Positions 25,949 through 32,888 of a stretch of DNA of 39,218 nt are shown here, piece after piece. Made by a program: the position numbers and the translations under genes. The DNA comes from a virus. The first letter of the stretch is position 1, and each line of letters begins with the position of its first letter. Where the stretch lies: the IMG/VR virus record IMGVR_UViG_3300043469_003168, positions 1 through 39,218 of that record. The stretch is one strand, 5' to 3'. Below the pieces are notes generated by a model. It saw nothing but the letters and a program-made list of their open reading frames with translations. It had not been told where the DNA came from and did no database searches.

Positions 25949-26556
25949 CGCGGCCGCCTCCGATAGCTTGTGTAATTCGGTGCAGCTTTCCTGCCGTTTT
26001 TTGCATACCCCGACCCGTATCGACCGGGTCGAAACGCACCGGCCACCCCTTCCCCGACCCGATCTGGCGCCAACCGTTTCGGCGTGCCCCGCCTTGGCGG
26101 TCGCGCATTGTGCCGCTATGGTTAAGGCGGCGAAGGGCAATCAAATTTTGGCAAAGCTTGCGCGCCAGGGAGCTAGGGGAGATCGTCGCCGGCAATGGGG
26201 GCATAGGGGGGGTGCCTACCGGCACCTGGGCGCATGCGCTCGCCTTCCCGATAGGAAGGGGCCTATTGCCAGAATAGCGCGCATTTCTGCGCCTTTGCGC
26301 CGACCATTCCAACATTGCCATTCCAACAAGCCCTGATCGACCCGCTGAAACCCGCAGAAATCCGTCAATCGCCCTCGCCTGGTCGACATCGAGCCCAGCT
26401 GCTGCCCGATCGATGCCGATCGGCCCGAAATCGCCAAAAGTTTCGCCAGGACACCCGAGCAACAAACCCCTGCAGGCACTGATCGGCACATATCGCCCGA
26501 CTAATTTAATCGAAACCGGCGGAAATGCGTGGCTTTCGATGCCTGCTCGCAGTGCT

Positions 26557-26802
26557 GGTTCTGGCCAGAACCGCGCAGAACCATGGCCAGAACCAATATC
26601 TATATGATATATAACAATATATTGGAGTGGTTCTGAGGTTCTGGATTTTCTCGCGCACATATACGCGCATGTACGCATATACGCACGCCTACGCGCATAA
26701 CGCGAGGCAAAATCACAGAACCACAGAACCGAGCCTGTTTGTGCAATGTTTTCAATATGTTGCTGGTTCTGGCCATGGTTCTGGCTGGTTCTGTCCAGAA
26801 CC
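26557..26802. repeat. Mirror-symmetric array of 12 GGTTCTG heptamers; candidate replication origin
   Basis: Twelve perfect heptamers. Plus orientation (GGTTCTG) at 26557, 26629, 26637, 26765, 26777 and 26787; minus orientation (CAGAACC) at 26566, 26576, 26588, 26716, 26724 and 26796. The order is four, two, two, four, and every spacing mirrors around 26679.5: gaps 2, 3, 5 on the left are 5, 3, 2 on the right, and the two inner pairs both have gap 1. The first four flank AT-rich DNA at 26595-26625. The centre carries four TACGC copies (26662, 26672, 26680, 26690). Iterons beside an AT-rich tract are typical of phage and plasmid origins, and P4-type primase-helicases use short repeats of this kind. 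The origin role is inference. Confidence 0.75.
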
Positions 26803-26843
26803 GCCCCCCCTGACCCGATGGACGCCGAAAATTGGCTCGCCAA

Positions 26844-26873
26844 TCTATAGGCTCCCCAACGGGCCGGGGTCAA
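26844..26873 (-). promoter_or_regulatory. Candidate leftward promoter facing the late block
   Basis: Minus-strand TTGACC (26873-26868), 18-base spacer, TATAGA (26849-26844). It would transcribe through the heptamer array toward the small terminase gene, giving a leader near 900 bases. A CGGGCCGGGGT repeat (26860-26870) sits in its spacer and could be a regulator site. Confidence 0.4.
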
Positions 26874-27046
26874 GGTCACAAAAAAAGAAAGATGCGATCG
26901 CGAGCTGATCGATCGGGCCGGGGTAGCATTTAATGAACGCTCGCGCACCGCGTCCGCTACGCGGCCGCTGCGAGCGTATTTTATATATTGACATGACGCT
27001 TTCGCGCCATGTTGAGCGGCATCGATGCCAAGCACAAAATGATTGC

Positions 27047-27085
27047 TTGACATGCTCGGCCCTTCCGCTTTATAGGAAGGGCCGA
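27047..27085 (+). promoter_or_regulatory. Rightward promoter with overlapping inverted-repeat operator
   Basis: TTGACA (27047-27052), 18-base spacer, TATAGG (27071-27076), about 50 bases before the gene at 27129. A perfect 11-base inverted repeat, TCGGCCCTTCC (27056-27066) and GGAAGGGCCGA (27075-27085), spans the spacer and the -10. That placement fits a repressor operator. No U-tract follows, so a terminator is unlikely. Confidence 0.5.
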
Positions 27086-27128
27086 GGCCGTCGGAATTGT
27101 CCGCGGACCTGGTCAGAAAGGACCTGAA

Positions 27129-27314
27129 ATGAACGATCAACCCGATCTTATCAAACAAGGCCTGCAGCAGCTCGGCAACCCCGACGCTGCACGCAAACAA
27201 GCCGAACTGCTGCGCTTGCGAGCTGCAGCTCCCATGCGCCCCACAGACGGCCGCACGGCCGATGTCGATGGCCTCGGCCTGTTCGACACTGTCCGCAGCC
27301 CCAGCTTGTTTTGA
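27129..27314 (+). CDS. Small hypothetical protein, first gene of the rightward two-gene unit
   Basis: A 61-residue protein beginning MNDQPDLIKQGLQQLGNPDA, with a short amphipathic helix (about 5-32, rich in Gln, Leu, Ala and Arg) and a non-helical C-terminus (RTADVDGLGLFDTVRSPSLF). An AAAGGA site precedes the ATG at proper spacing and the promoter at 27047 lies just upstream. No family is recognised. It is followed after 12 bases by the 197-residue gene. Confidence 0.6.
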   Translation: MNDQPDLIKQGLQQLGNPDAARKQAELLRLRAAAPMRPTDGRTADVDGLGLFDTVRSPSLF

Positions 27315-27326
27315 AAGGCCTTTAAG

Positions 27327-27920
27327 ATGAACAACGAACAAATCGAGCAGCAACGCAAGATCTACATTCCCGCCAAGGCGCGCAAATTTGTGTGCAACGG
27401 CGCCGATGCGACCGCTTACGTCTACGACGATGCCAAGGGCCGGCCCTGCGTCGTTGCTTTTATTGGCCGCGCGCGCAAGCCCTCGGGCCGCTACTATTTC
27501 AACAGCGAACAACGCCGGGAAGCTTATGTGCGGCAGATCTTTGACAGAGCCCGGGAACGCGCCCAATACAAGGCCGAGCGCGCGGCCGAGAAAAAAGCCT
27601 TTGTCAACCCGTACAAGGTTGGCGATATCTTTCGCAGCAGCTGGGGCTACGATCAAACCAATATCGACTATTTCGAGTGTGTCGCCGTCGCCGGCAGCAT
27701 GCTGACGGTTCGCGAGCTGCGCCAGGACACCGAAAGCGATGGCTTGCTGACCGGAAAATGCGTGCCGCTGCCCGGCGAGTACCGCGGCGAGCCTAAGCGG
27801 GTTCGCGCGCAACCGTGCGGCTTCAAGTCGCCAATCTACGGTTGGGCGTCTTTTGTGGAGCCCCAAATGATTGCCGGCATCAAAACCTATGACAGCTCTA
27901 GCTGGAGCAGCTACGCCTAA
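27327..27920 (+). CDS. Hypothetical protein with WGYDQTN motif
   Basis: A 197-residue protein. The N-terminal half is basic (IPAKARKFVCNGADATAYVYDD, then a Lys/Arg/Glu-rich helix about 70-92). The second half starts at VGDIFRSSWGYDQTNIDYFECV (about 97-118), followed by strands (GSMLTVRELRQD) and PIYGWASFVEP. As far as I recall, proteins with a GDIF-xSSWGYDQTN motif are scattered in phages and plasmids with no assigned function. It ends 22 bases before a strong terminator and is transcribed apart from the early and late operons. An AAAGGCC-like site precedes the ATG. Function unknown. Confidence 0.65.
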   Translation: MNNEQIEQQRKIYIPAKARKFVCNGADATAYVYDDAKGRPCVVAFIGRARKPSGRYYFNSEQRREAYVRQIFDRARERAQYKAERAAEKKAFVNPYKVGDIFRSSWGYDQTNIDYFECVAVAGSMLTVRELRQDTESDGLLTGKCVPLPGEYRGEPKRVRAQPCGFKSPIYGWASFVEPQMIAGIKTYDSSSWSSYA

Positions 27921-27942
27921 AAACCCATCAACGGCCAGCATC

Positions 27943-27974
27943 GGGGCCCGGGCAGCAATGCTCGGGCCCCTTCT
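27943..27974 (+). terminator. Strong hairpin terminator of the 27129-27920 unit
   Basis: Stem arms GGGGCCCG (27943-27950) and CGGGCCCC (27963-27970), extended inward to about 12 pairs including one G-U, closed by a GCAA tetraloop (27955-27958) and followed by TTCT. It lies between converging genes and may stop transcription from both sides. Further left-right symmetry (GCAAGGC 28001-28007 and GCCTTGC 28033-28039) follows. Confidence 0.65.
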
Positions 27975-28084
27975 GCTATGTGGGACACCAACTAAGTTGC
28001 GCAAGGCGGCGCCCGATAACGCCGCGCTGGAGGCCTTGCGAGCCGTGCCAGATGTCCCGGGGTATTTCTTCGCCGGCAATTGCA

Positions 28085-30115
28085 TCACGCGCCCTCGCCG
28101 GTCTGCTTAGCCAGCCAGGCGGCAACGGCCGCGGCCGCACTGGACGCCGGCAATTCCTCGGCATCAATCACCGCGCACAAGGGCACCAGCACCGCGTTGG
28201 CGCTGATCCGGTCGAACTTTACCTTAACGCCATCGATGGCGCCGATCGCGCCGCGCTGGATCTGCTCGCCCTCGCCGGCTGTCCACTCGATTTCCGTACG
28301 GCCGAGCGCTTGCTTCCACACGCCGCCCCGCCATTTTGTATCCTGGAACAACGGATCCAGCCCGCGATGCTTCCAGGCAATGGCCAGATAGCCAGGCTGA
28401 TGCGGGACATAGTTTTGTGTCCCCCAGCGCGGTACCCGCTCGCCATCCGGCCCCTCGACCATATCGAGCAGCTTAGCGTTGACCAGCTTCAGGCCGAGCT
28501 GCTGCAGGCGCCGCGTGGCGCTGCCGTCCTCGTTCTCGACCGCGTCGCGGATTGCATCGCCAACCCAGCTGCCCAGGGTCACGCGCTCGTCACCGCCGCG
28601 CGCCTGGACCGGGCTAGTCAACAGATGATCCAGGCAAGAGCGCTCTTCGCTGCCGGCATCGCCGATATCGGTCAGGCTGGCAGGATCGCAGCGCAACGCC
28701 CATTCGTTGACCAGCTCATCATCCGGCAGCTCGTCATAAAGCGCGATATCGGCGCACGCGAGCAGCGTACCGTAAACATTCTGGCCGCGCGCATCGAGGC
28801 CGCGCTTCTGCAGCGCCTCGGCATAGGCCGCGATGGTTTCATCCAGGCGCTCGGCCTGATCGATCACCCGGCGCAGCAGCTTGGCGCCGAGCGCGGCCGC
28901 GTTCATTTTGAAAAAATCGGGTTTCTTCAGGTCGCTGCGCAACTTCTTCAGCTCGACCGTTACGATACGGCTGCGATCCTGCGCCTGCAACGGCGGCTGC
29001 AGGATGCTGGAGAACCAAAACGGGCTGCGCAGGGTAAATTCATGCGCCTGCTGATCCTGGCCACCCCTGTGCCCCTTGGCGCCGCCTGCAGCAACGCGGG
29101 CGAGCGCGATCAGCGCATCGATCTTTTCTTTCGGCGCGTCAGGCTCCAGCTCGTCAATGAAAACAGGCACGGTGGAATTTTTCAACGTCTGGCGGATCGC
29201 CGCCTCCGATGCGTTGGCCGTGTTCATCCGCCCAGGGCCGAGCAGATGGCCGATGAAGCCCTCGTTGGCGCTTGGCTCGCCATCCAGCGTTGACTTACCG
29301 GTGCCGCGCGGGCCGACAATCCACATGACAGGCCGCCATGACAGGAAACCGCCCAGCTGCGACGCAACCAGGGCGCCGAGCAGCAGCATGGGATCCAGCA
29401 ACGGCCGCTTGTAATTCCACGTCTGCAGCTGCTGCAGCACGCGCTGGCCGGCATCGATGCCAACCTCTTCATGGTGCGGCCGCATCGATGGCGCAAAGGC
29501 AGGGTAAACATAACCGCCATGCGCGCCGGGATCCGCATAATGATATCCGCTTACGGCGCCATTGGCACGCTCTTTGGGCAGCATCAACGCATCGCCCAGG
29601 TGCAGAACCAGATGCCCCTTGTCGGTACGATGCGCGCCGCGGCCGCGCAGCTTGCCGGTGGGGTCGAAGATCCCGCGCCGCGTGCACTCTTCAATGTGCG
29701 AGCGCGAGGCTTCGGCCTGGTCGAAACCGATGATGCGCGCCTTTTCGACCTCGACCCATTGCTTAGAGCTTCGGTCATATTCTTTCTTCGGCTTGGACCA
29801 TTGCGGCCAGCTCGCCTCCAGGAAATCGGATCCGCTGCCATAAAGGGCAATCATCGCATTTTTGCCGTGCCGGTTATTGGCATCGAGGCCGACGATCTGC
29901 CCCAGGCCGTCCAGATAATAGCATTTGATGCTACCCGACATGTCGGACTGTATGCCCAGGCACTTGACCGGCCCGCCCAAAGGAAAAGGCGGCCGCTCCG
30001 ATCGCGCGCCGCCATCATCATCGCCCAGCATCGGGCCGGGGTCACCCGCTTCAGCCAGGCGCGGCGCATCGACAGGGTTCTGCAGCGCCTCCAGGACAGG
30101 ATCTGTGCCGTTCAT
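28085..30115 (-). CDS. Replicative helicase-like P-loop ATPase
   Basis: A 676-residue ATPase in the replication operon. The ATG at 30115 overlaps the primase TGA (ATGA) and has a GGGGAG site; the open frame to 30169 is discarded. Walker A is GPRGTGKST (268-276) and Walker B PVFIDELEPD (317-326), followed by a sensor-like stretch PFWFSSILQPPLQAQDRSR (about 365-384) with an arginine-finger-like pattern. The N-terminal 200 residues form a separate domain with a strand-rich GLGQIVGLDANNRHGK region. The layout resembles SF3/AAA or DUF927-type phage helicases paired with a Toprim primase. It probably unwinds DNA at the phage origin; the exact family is not certain. Confidence 0.75.
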   Translation of the reverse strand: MNGTDPVLEALQNPVDAPRLAEAGDPGPMLGDDDGGARSERPPFPLGGPVKCLGIQSDMSGSIKCYYLDGLGQIVGLDANNRHGKNAMIALYGSGSDFLEASWPQWSKPKKEYDRSSKQWVEVEKARIIGFDQAEASRSHIEECTRRGIFDPTGKLRGRGAHRTDKGHLVLHLGDALMLPKERANGAVSGYHYADPGAHGGYVYPAFAPSMRPHHEEVGIDAGQRVLQQLQTWNYKRPLLDPMLLLGALVASQLGGFLSWRPVMWIVGPRGTGKSTLDGEPSANEGFIGHLLGPGRMNTANASEAAIRQTLKNSTVPVFIDELEPDAPKEKIDALIALARVAAGGAKGHRGGQDQQAHEFTLRSPFWFSSILQPPLQAQDRSRIVTVELKKLRSDLKKPDFFKMNAAALGAKLLRRVIDQAERLDETIAAYAEALQKRGLDARGQNVYGTLLACADIALYDELPDDELVNEWALRCDPASLTDIGDAGSEERSCLDHLLTSPVQARGGDERVTLGSWVGDAIRDAVENEDGSATRRLQQLGLKLVNAKLLDMVEGPDGERVPRWGTQNYVPHQPGYLAIAWKHRGLDPLFQDTKWRGGVWKQALGRTEIEWTAGEGEQIQRGAIGAIDGVKVKFDRISANAVLVPLCAVIDAEELPASSAAAAVAAWLAKQTGEGA

Positions 30116-31242
30116 GCCGCTCTCCCCTGCTCTAACGGCACCGGTTGCGGCGCCACGGCGATCATCCATTCGTCAATATCCTTGTACGGTTGCGGCGGCC
30201 GCACGATCTGCACCGCTAGGCCGCGGGCCTGCTGGCTTGCGATTGCACGCTCCAGACTGACCAGCTCGGCATCATCCTTGTCATTGTCGACCACCATCAC
30301 CAGGCGCCGGCATTGCGGCGGCAACAGGATGGCGCCCATATTGCGCAGGTTAAGGCCGGAAATAATCCGGGCGCCGGGCATCTTCATGCGGATCGCGATG
30401 CACTTCTCGATCCCCTCGGCCATATATATCGGCTCGTCGGGGTGCATTTCGGTCATGCTCTTGCCGCTGGATCCCTTGTGGATCGGAATAAAGCCGCCGC
30501 CCCATGGGCCCAGCGCCATGCGCGCGTTGCGGCCGTCGATCTTGGTCCAGCCCCGCGAAGGGCTATGCTGGATATAGGTCCGGTGCGTCGCAACGTGGAT
30601 CTGCTTGGATCCGTTCCAGGCGAGCACCTGGGCAAGCATGCAGTGCATTTTCACGCCATGCTCACGGTTCCAGGCTTCAGGATGATAGCGAAGCGCGCCC
30701 GGCCATTCGCCGATCGGCGCATTGGACAGCTGCCGGTTGCGCAAATAGGCCTCGGCAGGCGTGCCGGCCAGGGCTTTCGTGTCGGCATGCAGGTAAAGCG
30801 CGCGGGCGCCCTTCATCTTGCCTTGCCGCTCGACCATTTCCTCGGCCGCGCGTGCCTCTTCCCGGGCGCGCTGCTCGGCTGCACGCTTGGCGAGCTCTTC
30901 AGGGCTTGGCCGTACTGCAGGGCCGCTCCAGCTGTCAGCGATGCCCAACCGCTGCTTGACATCCTGCAGCGCGGCCTTGCGATCGCCGCCATAACGGCGA
31001 AGCGCGAGCAGATCGATCATGTCGCCATGATCTTCGCCCAAGCGCGCATTGCCGTAATCGGTCCAATGGCCGATATTGCTGCCGGAAAGATTTACGGCCA
31101 GGCTTGCGCTCTTGCCGCTGTCGTCAATCCCCGATGCCATCCATTTGTTGCCGGCCTTGTGCCCATTGGGCAGCAGCTCTTTGGCGAGCGATGCTGCCTG
31201 GGCGTTGAACTGCGCAGCAATTTCGGCGACCGATACCAACAT
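30112..31242 (-). CDS. DNA primase with Toprim domain
   Basis: A 376-residue protein. The N-terminal domain (about 1-100) resembles phage CHC2-type primase heads: GHWTDYGNARLGEDHGDMIDLLALRRYGGD (58-87) keeps the flanking motif, but the usual zinc cysteines are absent. A charged linker (115-145) leads to a Toprim domain at about 271-360: EGIEKCIA with Glu276, VVDNDKDD with Asp319 and Asp321, and KDIDEW near 354-359. It would lay down primers for the adjacent helicase and host polymerase. The gene is coupled to the zinc-finger gene upstream (TGATG) and to the helicase downstream (ATGA). Confidence 0.8.
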   Translation of the reverse strand: MLVSVAEIAAQFNAQAASLAKELLPNGHKAGNKWMASGIDDSGKSASLAVNLSGSNIGHWTDYGNARLGEDHGDMIDLLALRRYGGDRKAALQDVKQRLGIADSWSGPAVRPSPEELAKRAAEQRAREEARAAEEMVERQGKMKGARALYLHADTKALAGTPAEAYLRNRQLSNAPIGEWPGALRYHPEAWNREHGVKMHCMLAQVLAWNGSKQIHVATHRTYIQHSPSRGWTKIDGRNARMALGPWGGGFIPIHKGSSGKSMTEMHPDEPIYMAEGIEKCIAIRMKMPGARIISGLNLRNMGAILLPPQCRRLVMVVDNDKDDAELVSLERAIASQQARGLAVQIVRPPQPYKDIDEWMIAVAPQPVPLEQGRAA

Positions 31243-31538
31243 CAGAACTCGGCGCGCCCCTCGATCAGATCCGCAAGGCGCTGGATCTCGGCCGCCATCT
31301 TGAACGCATCCTCAGACGAAAGCGCCTGGTCGATCTTGACCCGCACTTTCCAGCCATCCTCTTGCCGCTCGGCCCAAACCATGAACGCCGCGCGCGGATC
31401 CACAAGGCCGCGCGTTGCTTCCAGATCTCCAGGGCGCTGGTCAAAAAGCTGCTCGATTGCCTTGCCGCCGCATTGGTGCAGAACATTATGCGGTATAACC
31501 GTATTGCAATGGAAACACTGATAGGACGTGCCGCCCAT
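31242..31538 (-). CDS. Small zinc-finger-like protein of the replication operon
   Basis: A 98-residue protein with CFHC and a later HQC near the N-terminus (YQCFHCNTVIPHNVLHQCGG, about 7-25), a likely single zinc site, followed by a helical region and a C-terminal MAAEIQRLADLIEG helix. It lies between the endolysin and the primase, starting one base after the endolysin stop codon. It may be a nucleic-acid-binding cofactor of replication. Family unknown. Confidence 0.6.
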   Translation of the reverse strand: MGGTSYQCFHCNTVIPHNVLHQCGGKAIEQLFDQRPGDLEATRGLVDPRAAFMVWAERQEDGWKVRVKIDQALSSEDAFKMAAEIQRLADLIEGRAEF

Positions 31539-31539
31539 A

Positions 31540-32211
31540 TCACGCCCCCCGCTTCAGCAGCTCTTTGACCACACGGTCAAACCGCGCGCGGCGATCGGCA
31601 AGGCCATTGGTCCCGCCATTGATGCGCCGGCTTTCATCATCAACGCCGGGCGTATCGGCCAGGCGGTTGATGTCATTCGCTTCCCAAAACCAGGCCGCAA
31701 ACATGATGCCGCCCTCGATCGTACCTTGCACCCATGGCACCGCTTCGATTAGCGGCATGTCCATTTCCTCGGCAAAGCGCGTATAATTGTCGCGCCCCGT
31801 CGCCTGCAGCGGACCGCCCCCGCGGAAAAACCAACCGTCACCTGGTTGCGTATTGCCGAGATTTTCGCGGCCCCATTCGCCGCCATAGATGCAATTGGCG
31901 ATCGCGACCGGGTTCGCCTTTTGCGTAGCCGTACGGCCGAAGGCCTTGGCATCGGCCCGGCTGATGCGATGCCGGCCAAACAGGGTCAGCAAGGCATCAA
32001 CTTTGTAATTCAGATTTTCGCTGCGCGGTTTCAGGCCGCTTTCATGCGCCATCTGCGCAATAAAGGCCGCAACGCGCCGCACGCGATCGATTTCGAACTT
32101 GGCGCATGCCGCCTTGATCGGCGCGACCCATGCCTGCAGATCCGCGATCGGGGTTTCCGGCGCCGCAATGTGCAGCAGCTGCGCATCGATCAATTCTATA
32201 GGATGCGTCAT
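31540..32211 (-). CDS. Endolysin, glycoside hydrolase family 19
   Basis: A 223-residue GH19-type lysozyme. Hallmarks: VAAFIAQMAHESGLKP (about 47-62) with catalytic Glu57 in the HES motif, SENLNYK (64-70) with the second acidic residue Glu65, a substrate-groove segment IYGGEWGRENLGNTQPGDGWFFRGGGPLQATGRDNY (about 108-143), and NGGTNGLADR near the end. There is no signal peptide, so release needs a holin. GH19 endolysins cleave the glycan backbone of peptidoglycan. The position is unusual: it lies between the Cro-like regulator and replication genes, coupled by ATGA to the regulator, not with the holin-like genes at 2656-3272. Confidence 0.85.
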   Translation of the reverse strand: MTHPIELIDAQLLHIAAPETPIADLQAWVAPIKAACAKFEIDRVRRVAAFIAQMAHESGLKPRSENLNYKVDALLTLFGRHRISRADAKAFGRTATQKANPVAIANCIYGGEWGRENLGNTQPGDGWFFRGGGPLQATGRDNYTRFAEEMDMPLIEAVPWVQGTIEGGIMFAAWFWEANDINRLADTPGVDDESRRINGGTNGLADRRARFDRVVKELLKRGA

Positions 32212-32453
32212 GCCGCCTGCCTTTCCTGTTGTGAAATGGAGCGCACGGCGGCCAGATTGAAAAAATCATTGGGCTGCAGATCGTTTATGATCTCGCAAAG
32301 CGAGCGCATAGCGTGCCCGCGTGGCTGAATTTCGCCGTTTTCCCAGCGAAACCATGTCATACGGGTAACGCCAAAACGCTTAGCGGCCTGCGCTTGAGTA
32401 AGACCCTCAACCGACCGCCACGCTTTCAATTTTGCCGATGCGTTGTTTACCAT
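32208..32453 (-). CDS. Cro-like XRE-family regulator
   Basis: An 81-residue HTH protein. The recognition unit is TQAQAAKRFGVTRMTWFRWENGEIQPRG (about 19-46), a typical XRE helix-turn-helix. It is the first gene of the leftward early operon and is divergent from the CI-like repressor. No ribosome site is visible before the ATG at 32453 and operator O1 (32462-32480) begins nine bases upstream, so a leaderless or near-leaderless message is possible. Placement opposite a longer repressor gene fits a Cro role; alternatively it could act as the immunity repressor with roles reversed. Confidence 0.75.
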   Translation of the reverse strand: MVNNASAKLKAWRSVEGLTQAQAAKRFGVTRMTWFRWENGEIQPRGHAMRSLCEIINDLQPNDFFNLAAVRSISQQERQAA

Positions 32454-32461
32454 GAATGTCG

Positions 32462-32480
32462 AGTAACATCATGCGTTACT
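32462..32480. promoter_or_regulatory. Operator O1, 19-bp inverted repeat
   Basis: AGTAACATCATGCGTTACT: six-base arms AGTAAC/GTTACT around seven bases. It lies between the divergent Cro-like and CI-like genes, two bases from the -35 of the rightward repressor promoter, like an activating operator beside a lambda PRM. Two related sites lie at 33148 and 33181. A lone half-site GTAAC occurs at 32496. Confidence 0.65.
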
Positions 32481-32482
32481 AG

Positions 32483-32510
32483 TTGACAAGCCCATGTAAC
32501 AAATTATGCA
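32483..32510 (+). promoter_or_regulatory. Promoter of the repressor gene
   Basis: TTGACA (32483-32488), 16-base spacer, TATGCA (32505-32510). A start site about seven bases later would fall on or just before the ATG at 32520, giving a leaderless repressor mRNA; no ribosome site precedes that ATG. Confidence 0.5.
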
Positions 32511-32519
32511 GCTTTTTTT

Positions 32520-32888
32520 ATGACTGCCCAGCTTTTACTCTTCGTCCCTATGACAGAGTACCCTAACCGCATATATGAATTGCGTCGGGCCAAAGGCTGG
32601 TCGCAGCTGGATCTTGCCGAAATCGTCGGCTGCTCCAAGATGCATATATCCGGCATGGAGCGCGGCAAAAGAGAACTTTCCCTCGAATGGATGAGACGAC
32701 TGGCCCAGGCTTTTAATGTCCCGCCGGTCGATATTTTAGCCGACGTAGACAATCCCGATCGCCTAACTGATGAAGAGCAGCGCTTTCTCGAAACCTACCG
32801 TGCGGCAGATCCCCAGACCAAGGAAAGTATTCAACGCGTTACTGAAGCTTTGATGCCATACAAGCACATACCTTCGAAAGCCGCATAA
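32520..32888 (+). CDS. CI-like phage repressor (XRE family, no peptidase domain)
   Basis: A 122-residue protein with an N-terminal XRE helix-turn-helix: RIYELRRAKGWSQLDLAEIVGCSKMHISGMERGKRELSLEWMRRLAQAFNV (about 17-68), closely matching lambda-type HTH_3 patterns. The C-terminal part (about 80-115, LTDEEQRFLETYRAADPQTKESIQRV) is a short helical segment like those of small repressors and is far too short for an S24/LexA-type autoprotease. A second ATG at 32550 is possible; neither has a ribosome site, and the promoter position favours a leaderless start at 32520. It should hold lysogeny by binding O1, O2 and O3. SOS induction by self-cleavage is not expected. Confidence 0.8.
   Translation: MTAQLLLFVPMTEYPNRIYELRRAKGWSQLDLAEIVGCSKMHISGMERGKRELSLEWMRRLAQAFNVPPVDILADVDNPDRLTDEEQRFLETYRAADPQTKESIQRVTEALMPYKHIPSKAA

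Larger units (their letters stand above)
25949..27128. other. 1.2 kb region without genes: origin-like array and divergent promoters
   Basis: No convincing coding frame crosses this stretch; the long minus-strand frame over it has no ribosome site and unnatural composition. Left to right it contains: an inverted repeat CGACCCG/CGGGTCG (26011-26031), a CCTTCC/GGAAGG repeat (26243-26259), a direct repeat CCATTCCAACA (26304-26314 and 26318-26328), the heptamer array (26557-26802), a leftward promoter candidate (26873-26844), two CGGGCCGGGGT copies (26860-26870 and 26914-26924), two TTGACATG copies (26988 and 27047) and a rightward promoter. It separates the late block from the 27129 unit. Confidence 0.7.

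Noticed and set aside
26662-26694. Short TACGC repeats as a CRISPR array
   Set aside because: Units are five bases with 3-5 base gaps; no CRISPR repeat-spacer size and no cas genes.
25938-28088. 716-codon minus-strand open frame
   Set aside because: It runs antisense to the 27129 and 27327 genes and across the heptamer array, has no ribosome site and has irregular composition. GC-rich DNA commonly leaves such frames open.
27958-28110. Possible remnant coding sequence (LRKAAPDNAALEALRAVPDVPGY-like reading)
   Set aside because: It lies inside or after the terminator, has no start site and contains large inverted repeats that explain its regularity.
27980-29293. 437-codon plus-strand frame
   Set aside because: Antisense to the helicase-like gene, which has Walker motifs.
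30313-31521. 402-codon plus-strand frame
   Set aside because: Antisense to the Toprim primase and zinc-finger genes.
32208-32888. Divergent HTH genes as a toxin-antitoxin pair
   Set aside because: Both encode DNA-binding proteins with shared operators and neither resembles a toxin; the phage switch fits better.
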